From: Prinsepia uniflora
Taxonomy: Eukaryota; Streptophyta; Magnoliopsida; Rosales; Rosaceae
Direction: 5' to 3'
Length of the DNA: 64,000 nt
Assembly (NCBI GenBank): GCA_032719365.1
Contig: CM064866.1
Span: 77,418,916-77,482,915 of the forward strand
Position numbers and translations under genes: made by a program. Below the pieces are notes generated by a model. That model saw nothing but the letters and a program-made list of their open reading frames with translations. It made no database searches and was not told the DNA's origin. Numbering within the stretch: the first letter of the stretch is position 1; each line of letters opens with the position of its first letter. This document shows positions 35,620-47,668 of the stretch, in pieces.

Positions 35620-38527
35620 TGTAACGACCCGTCCCGAATATCGAGATTTAATAATAGTTAATTGTGATTTACTAATCTGGGATTAGTTGGGCGATTTCAG
35701 ACGAATTGTGCAAAATGACCGTTTTGCCCCTAGGCGTGGGCAAAACGTTGACTTTTATTTCGGATGGTCAAATGGACTTTGACCGATGACCGTGACGTAG
35801 TTCGGGACGTCACGAGTTCATAGACAGGTGGCACGTTCAATTCCGACGTTCGTGGTGAAAGTTGTGATGTACGGAAGTTCATGGGCGTTTTCGTAATTCA
35901 AACATAATAAGGGGGAAATGTTGACTTTTTGATCGGGTGGTCCGATGGCCGAGGATCGAGGACCGTTAGGAAGGCCTCGATGCCCTGAGTTCGTAGACAG
36001 GCAGCACGCATCAATCGGAGTCCGTATGACCGAGTTACGGGTCTGGATGCGTGAGGGGCATTTTGGTAATTTACTGTGCAGGGGCAGAATTGTAATTTCC
36101 ACAGGGGTACTGTTTGATCGAAACAGCCGTGAAAATTGGAGGCTTTGTGCGATCTGTTCCAAGGGATTGTTTAACATTAATGAATGATTTTGGACAGCTT
36201 TGAGGTAGTGGAGGCATGTGTTCTGGGTTGGCAACTGACTTGAAGAACATGGACACCATTTATTAATGGTTTCGGGTCAGTGCAGGAACCTTTACACAGT
36301 GGACCTGCGTGGTGCTTTGAGGCACTTTCAACGACTCAATTGGATTAAAAACATTGTGAGTGAGTTGTGAGGATCATTCTGAGCTTGTGTGGTTGTCGAA
36401 TTGGGGAGGAAACCGTGAGAACCATTTTCGGGTTCTTGGAGGGAAATTTCAGAATTTGATTTCTGAGCCTTGTTGGACCAAACCATGGACGGGTTTAGCT
36501 TTCTGGGAGTGTCTGGAGCTCAGCCGTATCAATTTCGAAGGGAACCAGCCACGGCTAAGCTGGGACGGTGGTCACTGTTTTCAGAGGAAATACAGTGCTG
36601 TGGACGACGACTTCCAGGTGAGCTCTTCTTCAATTGGTTGTGGTTATGGGTTCGTTTGGGTCCTAGTATACTTCATATGAAGTTAATTTGAAAATGGACT
36701 TGAGTTGGGTGAGTTACTAACGACGACCCGTTTGGCTGTTCGGGCTTGGATTGGTTGATTTAATCCATGTCGATATTGATTATTGACACAGAACTGAAAT
36801 TGATTGGATATTGATTGTTTTAGGATCAAGAACGGATGGAATCAAGGTCGAATTGATGGTTATCTGGCCGGGTCAGATCGCGGGTAATCAGACCCGTTTA
36901 CCAGACAAACGGGTGAAGATGGTGACTGTAGCAGTCACTGTAGTAGGCGCGTGGCTTTCACGCGCAGCCACTCACGGCGGCGCGTGACGGCGCGTGGGCA
37001 CGAATCTCGAGGTGAGGTCAACATGACTTTTATCCTATGCAATGTAACGAACATTTTAGGATTGGTTTCGTGTCGATCGGACACCGTCTCGATATTGTTC
37101 GGGATGTCCGAAGGTTTTAAATCCAGTTTAAAAATACTTAACAATTCGGGAAAATTACGGGACTTGAATAGGATGTTAATGATGAGGTTAGTGATCCTCT
37201 AATGGGATTTGAACAGGATTGGGAGTCCCGGTGATAGTGGTGTGGCCCGGGAAGGCCTATGGCACGCGTATCGAGGCGCTCGGTTAAACGGTCTGTGAGT
37301 GGACATTGGTTTCATAAATTCGATGCATGCATAACTGTTTTATGATTGTTATAATTATTATTAAATGATTTACTTTGGATATCGGTGAATTTAAAATGAT
37401 TTCACGTATTTCGAGGTGAATTACGTATTTGCACGTAAACCGAGGTTTTCTGGATTTGCACCGATTTCCATAAATGTGGTTGGATATGATTTCATGAAAC
37501 GGTTACGAACTTGAATAATGTAAAATCGGGCCAGGGGCCCAGTTAACATGTGAATCGGGCCAGGGGCCCAATTAACTTGTGAAATCGGGCCAGGGGCCCA
37601 GTTGATTTCTACATACGATTTCGGGTCGAGGACCCTAAATTGGAATTGAATAAATGTTTTCTGGTTTACATTTTATATATGTTCACATGCTGGAATCAAT
37701 AAAGGGTTTTGATGATAATTCGGTTATGGCACGTTTCACGGTATTTGGGCATGAGACCCGTTTGATGAAACGTAACGATCGGTTCGGATTTTACCTATGT
37801 ATACCTATATGTTTTGCATGTGGATATCAATAAAATGTATTTAGTACTGCACTGTATAAATCCTTCCACATTATATTGTCTCCTCCGGATGAGGTACCCC
37901 GGAGAGGTCACGGACGTCTAGTACGTCCAGCGTCTATGACGCTAAGCATCGGGGATGCTGTACCCGAACGGGGTTCGGGGATTGAACTCGGAAATTGAGA
38001 CCCGAGTGGCACGCGTAGCCTTGTGATTGTGACCTTATTGACGTCAGGGATGTCGGATTGGAGTGTATAGTGCAGTGGCTAAAATTATGGTTATGGTTTA
38101 TATTATATGCCTTATGGTTCATATTACTGGATTGATGAAATAACTCTTGGATTGACTTTTGGAAATTGAAACTATGCTTTGGTTTCCGGGCTAAGGCCCT
38201 AATGGTTATTTCTAAATAAATGTGTGGTCATTGGTTTTTGGCGCATGCATATGGTTTTACTGAGGGGCATAAATGTCTTATAAATGTTTTTAACAGACTT
38301 GTTTATTTTCGTCCACTCACAGCTTTTGTTTTAATGCCCTTCAGGTTGATTCCGGATGCGACTGCAGCAGAGACTTGAGCATCGCACACCTCCTCCATCG
38401 ATCCTTACGCACTCTGGAAGCCCGTTTGGGCAATGGCAATCGGTTATCCCTTGTCTGACGCCTCTTGTCAGACGGGAGCACGTCACATTCCATGGTAATC
38501 CCGGGGGGATTGGGATGGGTCGTGTCA
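35620..38527 (+). repeat. 5' LTR of the LARD-like element
   Basis: 2908 bp, TGTAACGACCCGTCCCG to GGTCGTGTCA. Includes a GC-rich GGCGCGTG/CACGCGC block (36945-37010), 13-bp hairpins (37528-37635), and a hairpin array at 37883-38054. Frames such as 36360-36680 recur identically in the 3' LTR only because the LTRs are duplicates. Confidence 0.93.
37883..38054 (+). repeat. Hairpin array in the 5' LTR
   Basis: Seven consecutive distinct palindromic words: CTCCGG/CCGGAG (37883-37904), GGACGT/ACGTCC (37912-37928), AGCGTC-tat-GACGCT (37929-37943), AGCATC-ggg-GATGCT (37945-37959), CCCGAAC-ggg-GTTCGGG (37963-37979), ACTCGG/CCGAGT (37986-38007) and the one-mismatch GACGTC-agg-GATGTC (38040-38054). Arms differ in sequence but each pairs with itself. 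Confidence 0.9.
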
Positions 38528-38529
38528 AG

Positions 38530-38541
38530 TGGTATCAGAGC
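38530..38541 (+). promoter_or_regulatory. Primer-binding site of the LARD-like element
   Basis: TGGTATCAGAGC two bases after the 5' LTR; complementary to initiator-Met tRNA. It proves that the 2.9-kb repeat is an LTR. Confidence 0.92.
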
Positions 38542-41500
38542 AGGTTTTGCTCTTTTGTGCGCGAAGGTCGAGGGTGTGATGTCTCTTTGGGCTGCAGTTC
38601 CGTTGTCAACCTGATAGATAGTGTTGGGTTTGAGTAGTGGATAAAGTGTGTTTGGCCCGATACGCCGTGCATTGATGCGATTCAACCCAAGTGGGGTTGT
38701 ATACGATTAACTGGTAATGTGGGACCGTCGGTTCGGTCATGTGATGATGGATTGTTGTGCCACTCGGCACAGCTGGGTTCAGGGAACCCCATTGGAATAA
38801 TGTTATGGAAATGCGAAACTCAGTTGAGTATTGGTCTATGTTTTGGACCCTGGTAGTGTTGGCTAGTGAACGGGGTGTTGGTGCATCGGAGTTAGCCGAT
38901 GACCTTCATGGTGGAACCCACGTTGAGTTGATGATTGGATTGGATTGGACGTCTATACGATGTCAGGACCGCGGGGTCGGTCAGGTTTTGGATTTTACTG
39001 CAGAAGGCAGTTGGGTTTGGTGGAACCCTAGGGTATGATTTTGGAACCCTAATTTATAATTGATGGACCGGAAGGTGAACTCTAAATGAGAACTGGTGCT
39101 GCGACGAGCGGCTGAGGTCGTGGATGACCATGTGGATGACTCTAGTGAGTCTTATGGGTTTCGATCCACGGATGCGGTTATGAGGAAATATGGAATTCCG
39201 TGTTGGATCGAATATTAGTGTGATGTGTGGATACGGATCTTGACAAGCGATGACTGTTGGTCGACAGTTGTGTCGAGATAACTGGCTATCGAGGGTATTT
39301 TGTGTGGCTTTCACACTTGAGGATCAGGGGATGTTCAGGGAACGTCCATTATCCTGATGTGCCGATGGCGAAAATTGGAGGTACCCATAGTCGTGGGGTA
39401 CGAGTGCTGTTACGGGACCGTCGTTCGTAATGAACGGAGATCCAGGGTAACAACTTTGCACACAGTGTGCTAGCCATGTGTTCGTGTGCTATGTATGGAT
39501 GTTGGTATGGTGATACCTTTATGCCAATACTAGTATGGATGCTTGTGTGCTGATACTAGTGTTGATGATAGTGCGTTGGTGCTGGTACTAGCGCTGGTGC
39601 TGGTGACAGTAATTGTGATGACGATGAGCCACCAGTTGGGGTGTGACTCTGTCATGATGGACAGATGATTGGTAACTGCGACTCAGAGGTGGTTGAGTCT
39701 TGGACTGGATGGGTTCCAGTGGAGGTTGTGTCGTGTTGGGATAAGTCCTAACAGATATATGATGACAAGTGATGAATGGATCAAAAGGTATGATTGAAAA
39801 TTTGGGGAATCTTGGGATGCTGTTCCCTATGTCATGTGTATTGGTGGATTTGGGGAGTTGTTGTCAACTCCGAGATGGGTATGATGGTATACTTCTTATA
39901 TCCCCAGGAAGTACAAGGAAATTATTGAAATTGGAAAAGTCGAGGAAAACCATTCGTGGTATTGATGTGGGATTTTGTGATTGTGGATCACTTGGAACCT
40001 GAGGATTGAACCTGTAGAGGTTGTGATGTGAGGCGAAGGCAGTTTGGTATGCACATCCAGGCAGAGTTGAGGAAATATCCGTTCGGAATCGGGGTGTGTG
40101 CATACATGATTATTGACGGACATGAGGTCCGAGTAATGAATTGATTTTGGACACGTGGTGGTCCAAGTGAGGTATGGACGTGGGCAGTCCAGTGGTTGGA
40201 CTTGACATCTCATTGGGAGCATGTCTGTTCCCAACATGGTTGGAACTCCCGATCCGGGGAGAGTTGTGATTGGGAGACGAGAGGAGTGCTCGTTTCCGCA
40301 TCGGTGATTGGTATTCCGAAGTCTTTGGGGTTGACTTCTTATTTTCTGCCGTGGCAGATGATGATTGTTGCTACAAGTACGTTGAGCGTGTATTGGTGGG
40401 TGGACCCATGTTTGGCTTGGGGTCATTGGACACAAGAAGTTGTGTATGATTTTGGATTTGGTGGTGATATGCGTGGCCATCTTTCCACCAAGGGGAAATT
40501 GGCGAAGGATTCAATTGAGGGTGTAAGACCCTACGATCAGCTTTCAGATGGATTGCTTGCCATGTGGGCATATGTGGATCCTAGGCGGATCTGATTTGTG
40601 ATGTTGTCGACTTTGGTCGATGTGACGATCTAGGATCGTGATGTTACTTGTCCGATGACGTGGTGATGGATCTGGGTCGTGATCGTGATGATCCAGATTG
40701 GATGAGAGTTTATCACTCTTACCTTGATACATGAGTCGTAAATGACGGGACTGAACTTCTTTTCGGAGTGAAGTCCATATGGTTGTTACTCGGTTGAGTA
40801 GGTTTCCGAAGTGGTCGGATTTTGTCAACCTTTGACGTGTGGATATTGGGATTGGCTTCCCTATGAAGTCAATCGAGTGCTTTGAGCAGGTAACCGATAG
40901 GATCGGTTATGTTGCGTCTTGACGGACGTAAACGAGATTTTGGATTTTGGAACCGAATTTCTGGGTGACGATTCAGGACTCGATTGCGAAGCTCGAAAAT
41001 GGATTACTGGATTTGGGTACGGAATGATTATTCCAATGCTAGCTTACGGAGTAATGATTTTGGATTCGGATTTGGGAATGGATTATAAATATGATGTTTG
41101 GGTTTGGATTCGGAATTTCTTACGAAATTGCGAATTCGGATTCGGAACTAGAACTGGATGATGGGTGGAGTTCGTTTTGTCTCATGATGGTTTGGGCAAA
41201 TGTACTCCATTATTGGAACGTGTTTGACTATGACCTGGGTGGTTGTAGGTGGATTGATGGACTGATGTACGTACTAGGGTACATTGTACGAGGATTGATA
41301 CTGGTTAGGCTGAGTGGTGCCTAATGGCGGTACATGGGATGTACCAGTGGTGTGTAACTAAATGTGTTGGTAATCGGCTTGGTTCTAATATCATTTGTTT
41401 GGTTGTATTGTGGACTGGACATTGGATACTGTGCGCTGGGCAGATTGATCTTGTCGGGTTCAGTGATTTTATGAGCAGGTGCTCTTAGCCATGGTTGGTT

Positions 41501-42216
41501 TGTGGAACCCTAGTATTGAGATGTGTATTCACTGCTGGGCTGGTATTCAATGTGTTCCAGTTTCACCACTTGTTGTGTAAGTTGACGGTATACGCACACT
41601 CAGGATGAGTGAATTGGTGGTCTGGGTAACCACGAGTAGCCTTGTGTGACTTGATCACACCGTGATTTTCCCAGCGTCTTGGCTCGCTGGGGGAGTCGGC
41701 GGTTATGGACATTGAGATTAATTTGTGTCGCAGGTTTGGGTTTGCCCTGCGAATTGAGATCATGTGGTTGATCTTACGCTACATCGAGAGTGATGTAGTA
41801 CGTGGTGTTGTCACCGACGGACAGATGGTTGGAGCCTTACCAGGGTGGTAAGTTTTGTGATGACAGTTGACTGATGGTGTCAGCATGGACTGACAAATGA
41901 GATTTGGTGACTCCCAATGGGAGCAAATGTAAGGATATATTGGCAATGGAAGGGAACGGTTTGGCTGAATGAGTCAGCTAAATGGTTAAGCGATCTTATC
42001 GCGGATCAGGTGCTTATGTCCACTCGAGGTGGTCGAATGTTGTTGATTGTGACGTATGACCGTGATGGGATGTCTGGTTACATACGAGACTGGTGTTGTT
42101 CCAGTGAGTGGGTGTACAGGTGTACACAGATGTGAGGTCGAAATGTTTTCCACGAGGTGGTTGTGGAATAAGGATATTGGTAATTTCGAGGACGAAATTC
42201 TTTAAGGAGGGAAGGT
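38542..42216 (+). other. Non-coding interior of the LARD-like element, with polypurine tract
   Basis: No gag, protease, RT, RNase H or integrase motif in any frame; the longest frames (132 codons at 40196-40594, 194 codons on the minus strand at 39896-40480) have no domain signature. The sequence is TGG/TTG-rich on the plus strand. The tract AAGGAGGGAAGG (42203-42215) before the 3' LTR is the expected plus-strand primer. Its end resembles, in reverse, 63381-64000 of the element at the right window edge. Confidence 0.85.
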
Positions 42217-45141
42217 TGTAACGACCCGTCCCGAATATCGGGATTTAATAATATTTAATTGTGATTTACTAATCTGGGATTAGTTGGGCGATTTCGGACG
42301 AATTGTGCAAAATGACCGTTTTACCCCTAGGCGTGGGCAAAACGTTGACTTTTATTTCGGATGGTCAAATGGACTTTGACCGATGACCGTGACGTAGTTC
42401 GGGAAGTCACGAGTTCATAGACAGGTGGCACGTTCGATTCCGACGTTCGTGGTGCAAGTTATGATGTACGGAAGTTCATGGGCGTTTTCGTAATTCAAAC
42501 ATAATAAGGGGGGAAATGTTGACTTTTTGATCGGGTGGTCCGATGGCCGATGGCCGAGGACCGTTAGGAAGGCCTCGATGCCCTGAGTTCGTAGACAGGC
42601 GGCACGCATCAATCGGAGTCCGTATGACCGAGTTACGGGTCTGGATGCGTGAGGGGCATTTTGGTAATTTACTGTGCAGGGGCAGAATTGTAATTTCCAC
42701 AGGGGTACTGTTTGATCGAAACAGCCGTGAAAATTGGAGGCTTTGTGCGATCTGTTCCAAGGGATTTTTTAACATAAATGAATGATTTTGGACAGCTTTG
42801 AGGTAGTGGAGGCATGTGTTCTGGGTTGGCAACTGACTTGAAGAACATGGACACCATTTATTAATGGTTTCGGGTCAGTGCAGGAACCTTTACACAGTGG
42901 ACCTGCGTGGTGCTTTGAGGCACTTTCAACGACTCAATTGGATTAAAAACATTGTGAGTGAGTTGTGAGGATCATTCTGAGCTTGTGTGGTTGTCGAATT
43001 GGGGAGGAAACCGTGAGAACCATTTTCGGGTTCTTGGAGGGAAATTTCAGAATTTGATTTCTGAGCCTTGTTGGACCAAACCATGGACGGGTTTAGCTTT
43101 CTGGGAGTGTCTGGAGCTCAGCCGTATCAATTTCGAAGGGAACCAGCCACGGCTAAGCTGGGACGGTGGTCACTGTTTTCAGAGGAAATACAGTGCTGTG
43201 GACGACGACTTCCAGGTGAGCTCTTCTTCAATTGGTTGTGGTTATAGGTTCGTTTGGGTCCTAGTATACTTCATATGAAGTTAATTTGAAAATGGACTTG
43301 AGTTGGGTGAGTTACTAACGACGACCCGTTTGGCTGTTCGGGCTTGGATTGGTTGATTTAATCCATGTCGATATTGATTATTGACACAGAACTGAAATTG
43401 ATTGGATATTGATTGTTTTAGGATCAAGAACGGATGGAATCAAGGTCGAATTGATGGTTATCTGGCCGGGTCAGATCGCGGGTAATCAGACCCGTTTACC
43501 AGACAAACGGGTGAAGATGGTGACTGTAGCAGTCACTGTAGCAAGCGCGTGGCTTTCACGCGCAGCCACTCACGGCGGCGCGTGACGGCGCGTGGGCACG
43601 AATCTCGAGGTGAGGTCAACATGACTTTTATCCTATGCAATGTAACGAACATTTTAGGATTGGTTTCGTGTCGATCGGACACCGTCTCGATATTGTTCGG
43701 GATGCCCGAAGGTTTTAAATCCAGTTTAAAAATACTTAAAAATTCAGGAAAATTACGGGACTTGAATAGGATGTTAATGATGAGGTTAGTGATCCTCTAA
43801 TGTGATTTGAATAGGATTGGGAGTCCCGGTGATAGTGGTGTGGCCCGGGAAGGCCTATGGCACGCGTATCGAGGCGCTCGGTTAAACGGTCTGTGAGTGG
43901 ACATTGGTTTCATAAATTCGATGCATGCATAACTGTTTTATGATTGTTATAATTATTATTAAATGATTTACTTTGGATATCGGTGAATTTAAAATGATTT
44001 CACGTATTTCGAGGTGAATTACGTATTTGCACGTAAACCGAGGTTTTCTGGATTTGCACCGATTTCCATAAATGTGGTTGGATATGATTTCATGAAACGG
44101 TTACGAACTTGAATAATGTAAAATCGGGCCAGGGGCCCAGTTAACATGTGAATCGGGCCAGGGCCCCAGTTAACTTGTGAAATCGGGCCAGGGGCCCAGT
44201 TGATTTCTACATACGATTTCGGGTCGGGGACCCTAAATTGGAATTGAATAAATGTTTTCTGGTTTACATTTTATATATGTTCACATGCTGGAATCAATAA
44301 AGGGTTTTGATGATAATTCGGTTATGGCACGTTTCACGGTATTTGGACATGAGACCCGTTTGATGAAACGTAACGATCGGTTCGGATTTTACCTATGTAT
44401 ACCTATATGTTTTGCATGTGGATATCAATAAAATGTATTTAGTACTGTACTGTATAAATCCTTCCATATTATATTGTCTCCTCCGGATGAGGTACCCCGG
44501 AGAGGTCACGGACGTCTAGTACGTCCAGCGTCTATGACGCTAAGCATCGGGGATGCTGTACCCGAACGGGGTTCGGGGATTGAACTCGGAAATTGAGACC
44601 CGAGTGGCACGCGTAGCCTTGTGATTGTGACCTTATTGACGTCAGGGACGTCAGACATCAGGGATGTCGGATTGGAGTGTATAGTGCAATGGCTAAAATT
44701 ATGGTTATGGTTTATATTATATGCCTTATGGTTCATATTACTGGATTGATGAAATAACTCTTGGATTGACTTTTGGAAATTGAAACTATGCTTTGGTTTC
44801 CGGGCTAAGGCCCTAATGGTTATTTCTAAATAAATGTGTGGTCATTGGTTTTTGGCGCATGCATATGGTTTTACTGAGGGGCATAAATGTCTTATAAATG
44901 TTTTTAACAGACTTGTTTATTTTCGTCCACTCACAGCTTTTGTTTTAATGCCCTTCAGGTTGATTCCGGATGCGACTGCAGCAAAGACTTGAGCATCGCA
45001 CACCTCCTCCATCGATCCTTACACACTCTGGAAGCCCGTTTGGGCAATGGCAATCGGTTATCCCTTGTCTGACGCCTCTTGTCAGACGGGAGCACGTCAC
45101 ATTCCATGGTAATCCCGGGGGGATTGGGATGGGTCGTGTCA
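42217..45141 (+). repeat. 3' LTR of the LARD-like element
   Basis: 2925 bp. Differs from the 5' LTR by about 35 substitutions by eye count, one extra G near 42510, and 16 extra bases near 44640. The extra bases turn one imperfect hairpin into two perfect ones (44638-44652 and 44654-44668). The hairpin array spans about 44480-44668. Confidence 0.93.
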
Positions 45142-47668
45142 TTTAAACTCAATATCAGGCCTTCCCGGGATATCAACGAGTCTTTAAACTCAAAACATAA
45201 TCAATAGGCCTCGGGGGTATCACAATAACCGAGTTTTTAAACTCACGAGCCTTTAAACTCAATCCGGGTCTTTAAACCCAATTTTTCGGGCCCGCCCCCG
45301 TCATTAATTAACCGGGTCTTTAAACCCAAAACCAGATCCAACAATCAACCGGGTCTTTAAACCCAAAACCATTTATAAACACAATAAACCAGGATTCATC
45401 ATGATCCATTTCCCAAAAATCATTCCGAAAATCATATCTTGTCATAATAGGACTTATGTCCGAAATCACTTGCAAATTCCAAAACATGCAATTCCGGAAA
45501 ACCACTTCACAAATATAATCAAAACATCATAAATACGTAACATGCATAATCATATCCAAGTCCTTCATCAAAACATCATTCATGCATAGGAGAAAACCGT
45601 AACCTCGAAATGCATGAAATACGATAATTATCTCGAAAAGCGTGAAATCACATAGAACCGAAATATCATATTTATCAACATAAAATCATAAGTGAAAACA
45701 CAAGATAAATAAGTAAAATAGTCATGCATGCACAATTTGGAAATCAAAAGTCCACTCACGGTTTTCGGACGCGTCAATCGCGTCCCGTGCGCTCCTCAGT
45801 AGCTTCGGAAATGTCCGGGCCTGTAAAAACGTACAAGGAGGGTTACAATCATCCCCAAATAACTCGTAAGATTTTCCCTAATTTTTCCGGATTTTTCCGC
45901 GTAATTAAACTTAAGGACTAAATCTTTCGAACCCTCGAAATTATCCCGATCGACTCGAACTCTATAGGTAAAATGTTAATTAGACTGAAAGGATCAAGTT
46001 CCATGTTGACCGTGACCGGAGATGACATCACACGCGCCGTCACGCGCCGCCCAAAGTGGTTGCGCGTGAAGGCCACGCGCCCAGCTACAGTGTCGTCTCT
46101 CCTACCCGACTAGCCTGCTAAACGGGTCTGTTACTCGCGGCTCAACCCGACCAGTTAACCCTCAATTCTCAATCAATTACTCTTGTTTTTTATCCTAACT
46201 TCTTCTATAACCTTTTAATTTTAGTTTTATGTCGATTATTAACCTCGACTTGGACCCTATCGACCAATCCAAACTCGAACCTCAAATCGGGTCGAAGTCC
46301 ACAACTCACCCAGATCGAACCCATTCCCAAATTAACTCAGACAGTAGCTTAAGGGGACCTAGACGAACCAAAACATCCAATCAATTGACCCAAAACTCAC
46401 CTGGAAGTCGTCGTCCTCAACACTGTATTTTCTCTGAAACTGGAACTCAGGTTCCTGGGCAAACCGTGATCATTCCTCTTCAATTCTTGCACGGGGATGT
46501 TTGTAATGGTCTCAGAATGCTAATCCAACTCACGGTTTGGCTCGACTCACCTCAAAACTCGACCTTTGAATTTCCCTCAATTTCCTGGGTTTTCCTTCCC
46601 CGTCTGTTTCTCTCACTCACAGCTCCCTCAACTGATACGAAATGATGCAAAATGAAATCCTCTCTCGCCCCCCTACACGGTTAATCGATCAAAGCGGCCA
46701 GCAACCCGTGGGAAACCAACTGAGGTCTCTGAAAATGTTTCCCACAAACACAGAAACCATGGCCAATTTTTAAACCAGCCCGTGCTCTGTGTGGCCTCAG
46801 TCCCTTCAACATTGTCCCCCACTGCCTCAATTAACTTAAACAAACCACCCCACGCAGCCACTACTCAATTAAACAAAGACAATGATCAGAGCACTCACAG
46901 CACGGTTGGGCAGACTCTGTTTTTCACGGTGGTACTACAGTAACCGCCGTGCAAATGACCAAAATGCCCTCAGGGTAATAATTACCAAAATGCCCTCCAA
47001 CCTCCGTGACCCGTAACTCGGTCATCCGATGTCCGTTTCACGCGTGCCGCCTGTCGTTGTACTCGGGGCTTCGAGACGAACCTAACGGTCTTCGAGTCAT
47101 GTGAAAAACAATCGTATTTCAAAAAGTCAACATTTTCCCCCAAATCGTCCAAATTACGATAATGCCCCTGGACTTCCGAACGTCATAATTTTTCCCCTGG
47201 ACGTCCGAATTGGACGTGCCACCTGTCTATGAACTCGTGACGTCCCGAACTACGTCACGATCATCGATCAACGTCCGTTCGACCTTCTAATAAAAAAGTC
47301 AACAGTTTGACCACACCAAACACAGGGGTAAAACGTCGTTTTATTCAATATTTTACAATATTACATTTTCCGAATTTTCGGGGCGTTACATTCCGAACGT
47401 CATAACTTCCTCCTCGAACGTCGAAATCAAGCGTGCCACCTGTCTATGAACTCGTGACGTCACGAACTACGTCACGGTCATCGGCCAAAGTCCATTTGAC
47501 CGCCTGAATGAAAAGTCAACGATTCACCCATTTTAGGGGGAAAATTGTCATTTCTCCTAAACGTCCGCTAATACTCGCCTAATCTCTGATTAGTCTTCGA
47601 TTAGCGAGGCTAATCCGTCATTAATTCTTAATTAATCCCGTTAATCTGGGACTGGTCGTTACAAGAGG

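Larger units (their letters stand above)
35620..45141 (+). mobile_element. Young LARD-like LTR retrotransposon without gag or pol
   Basis: 9522 bp with two LTRs of about 2.9 kb, flanked by a perfect duplication TTTAA (35615-35619, 45142-45146). It has a PBS directly after the 5' LTR and a polypurine tract directly before the 3' LTR. The 3.7-kb interior has no recognisable retrotransposon protein on either strand. The segment before the PPT reads ATTTCGAGGACGAAATTC, a phrase I know from the 3' end of gypsy (Tekay-like) pol genes, so it probably derives from a gypsy element and is mobilised in trans. LTRs look about 98-99 percent identical by eye, so insertion is recent. Confidence 0.93.
34558..47663 (-). 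mobile_element. Composite minus-strand long LTR (solo) in the copia RT, split by the LARD-like element
   Basis: Flanked by the duplication AGAGG (34553-34557, 47664-47668). Own sequence is 34558-35619 and 45147-47663. Minus-strand start TGTAACGACCAGTCCC at 47663; end GGTCCTGACA at 34558. A second LTR start, TGTAACGCCCCG, lies inside it at 47391, so 47392-47663 is the first 272 bp of one LTR joined to a whole LTR of a related copy. No PBS or genes of its own. It carries TTTAAA palindromes (45142-45365) and other hairpins (35160-35420). Confidence 0.85.

Noticed and set aside
36360..36680. A 106-codon conserved gene present twice (also at 42958-43278)
   Set aside because: The duplication is due to the two LTRs of one element; no recognisable protein.
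37528..37635. CRISPR-like array of spaced repeats
   Set aside because: Plant nuclear LTR with only four units, varying arms, AT-rich similar linkers and no cas genes.
39896..40594. Genes in the LARD interior (132-codon plus frame and 194-codon minus frame)
   Set aside because: No domain motif, overlapping on opposite strands, and within a non-coding retrotransposon interior of skewed composition.
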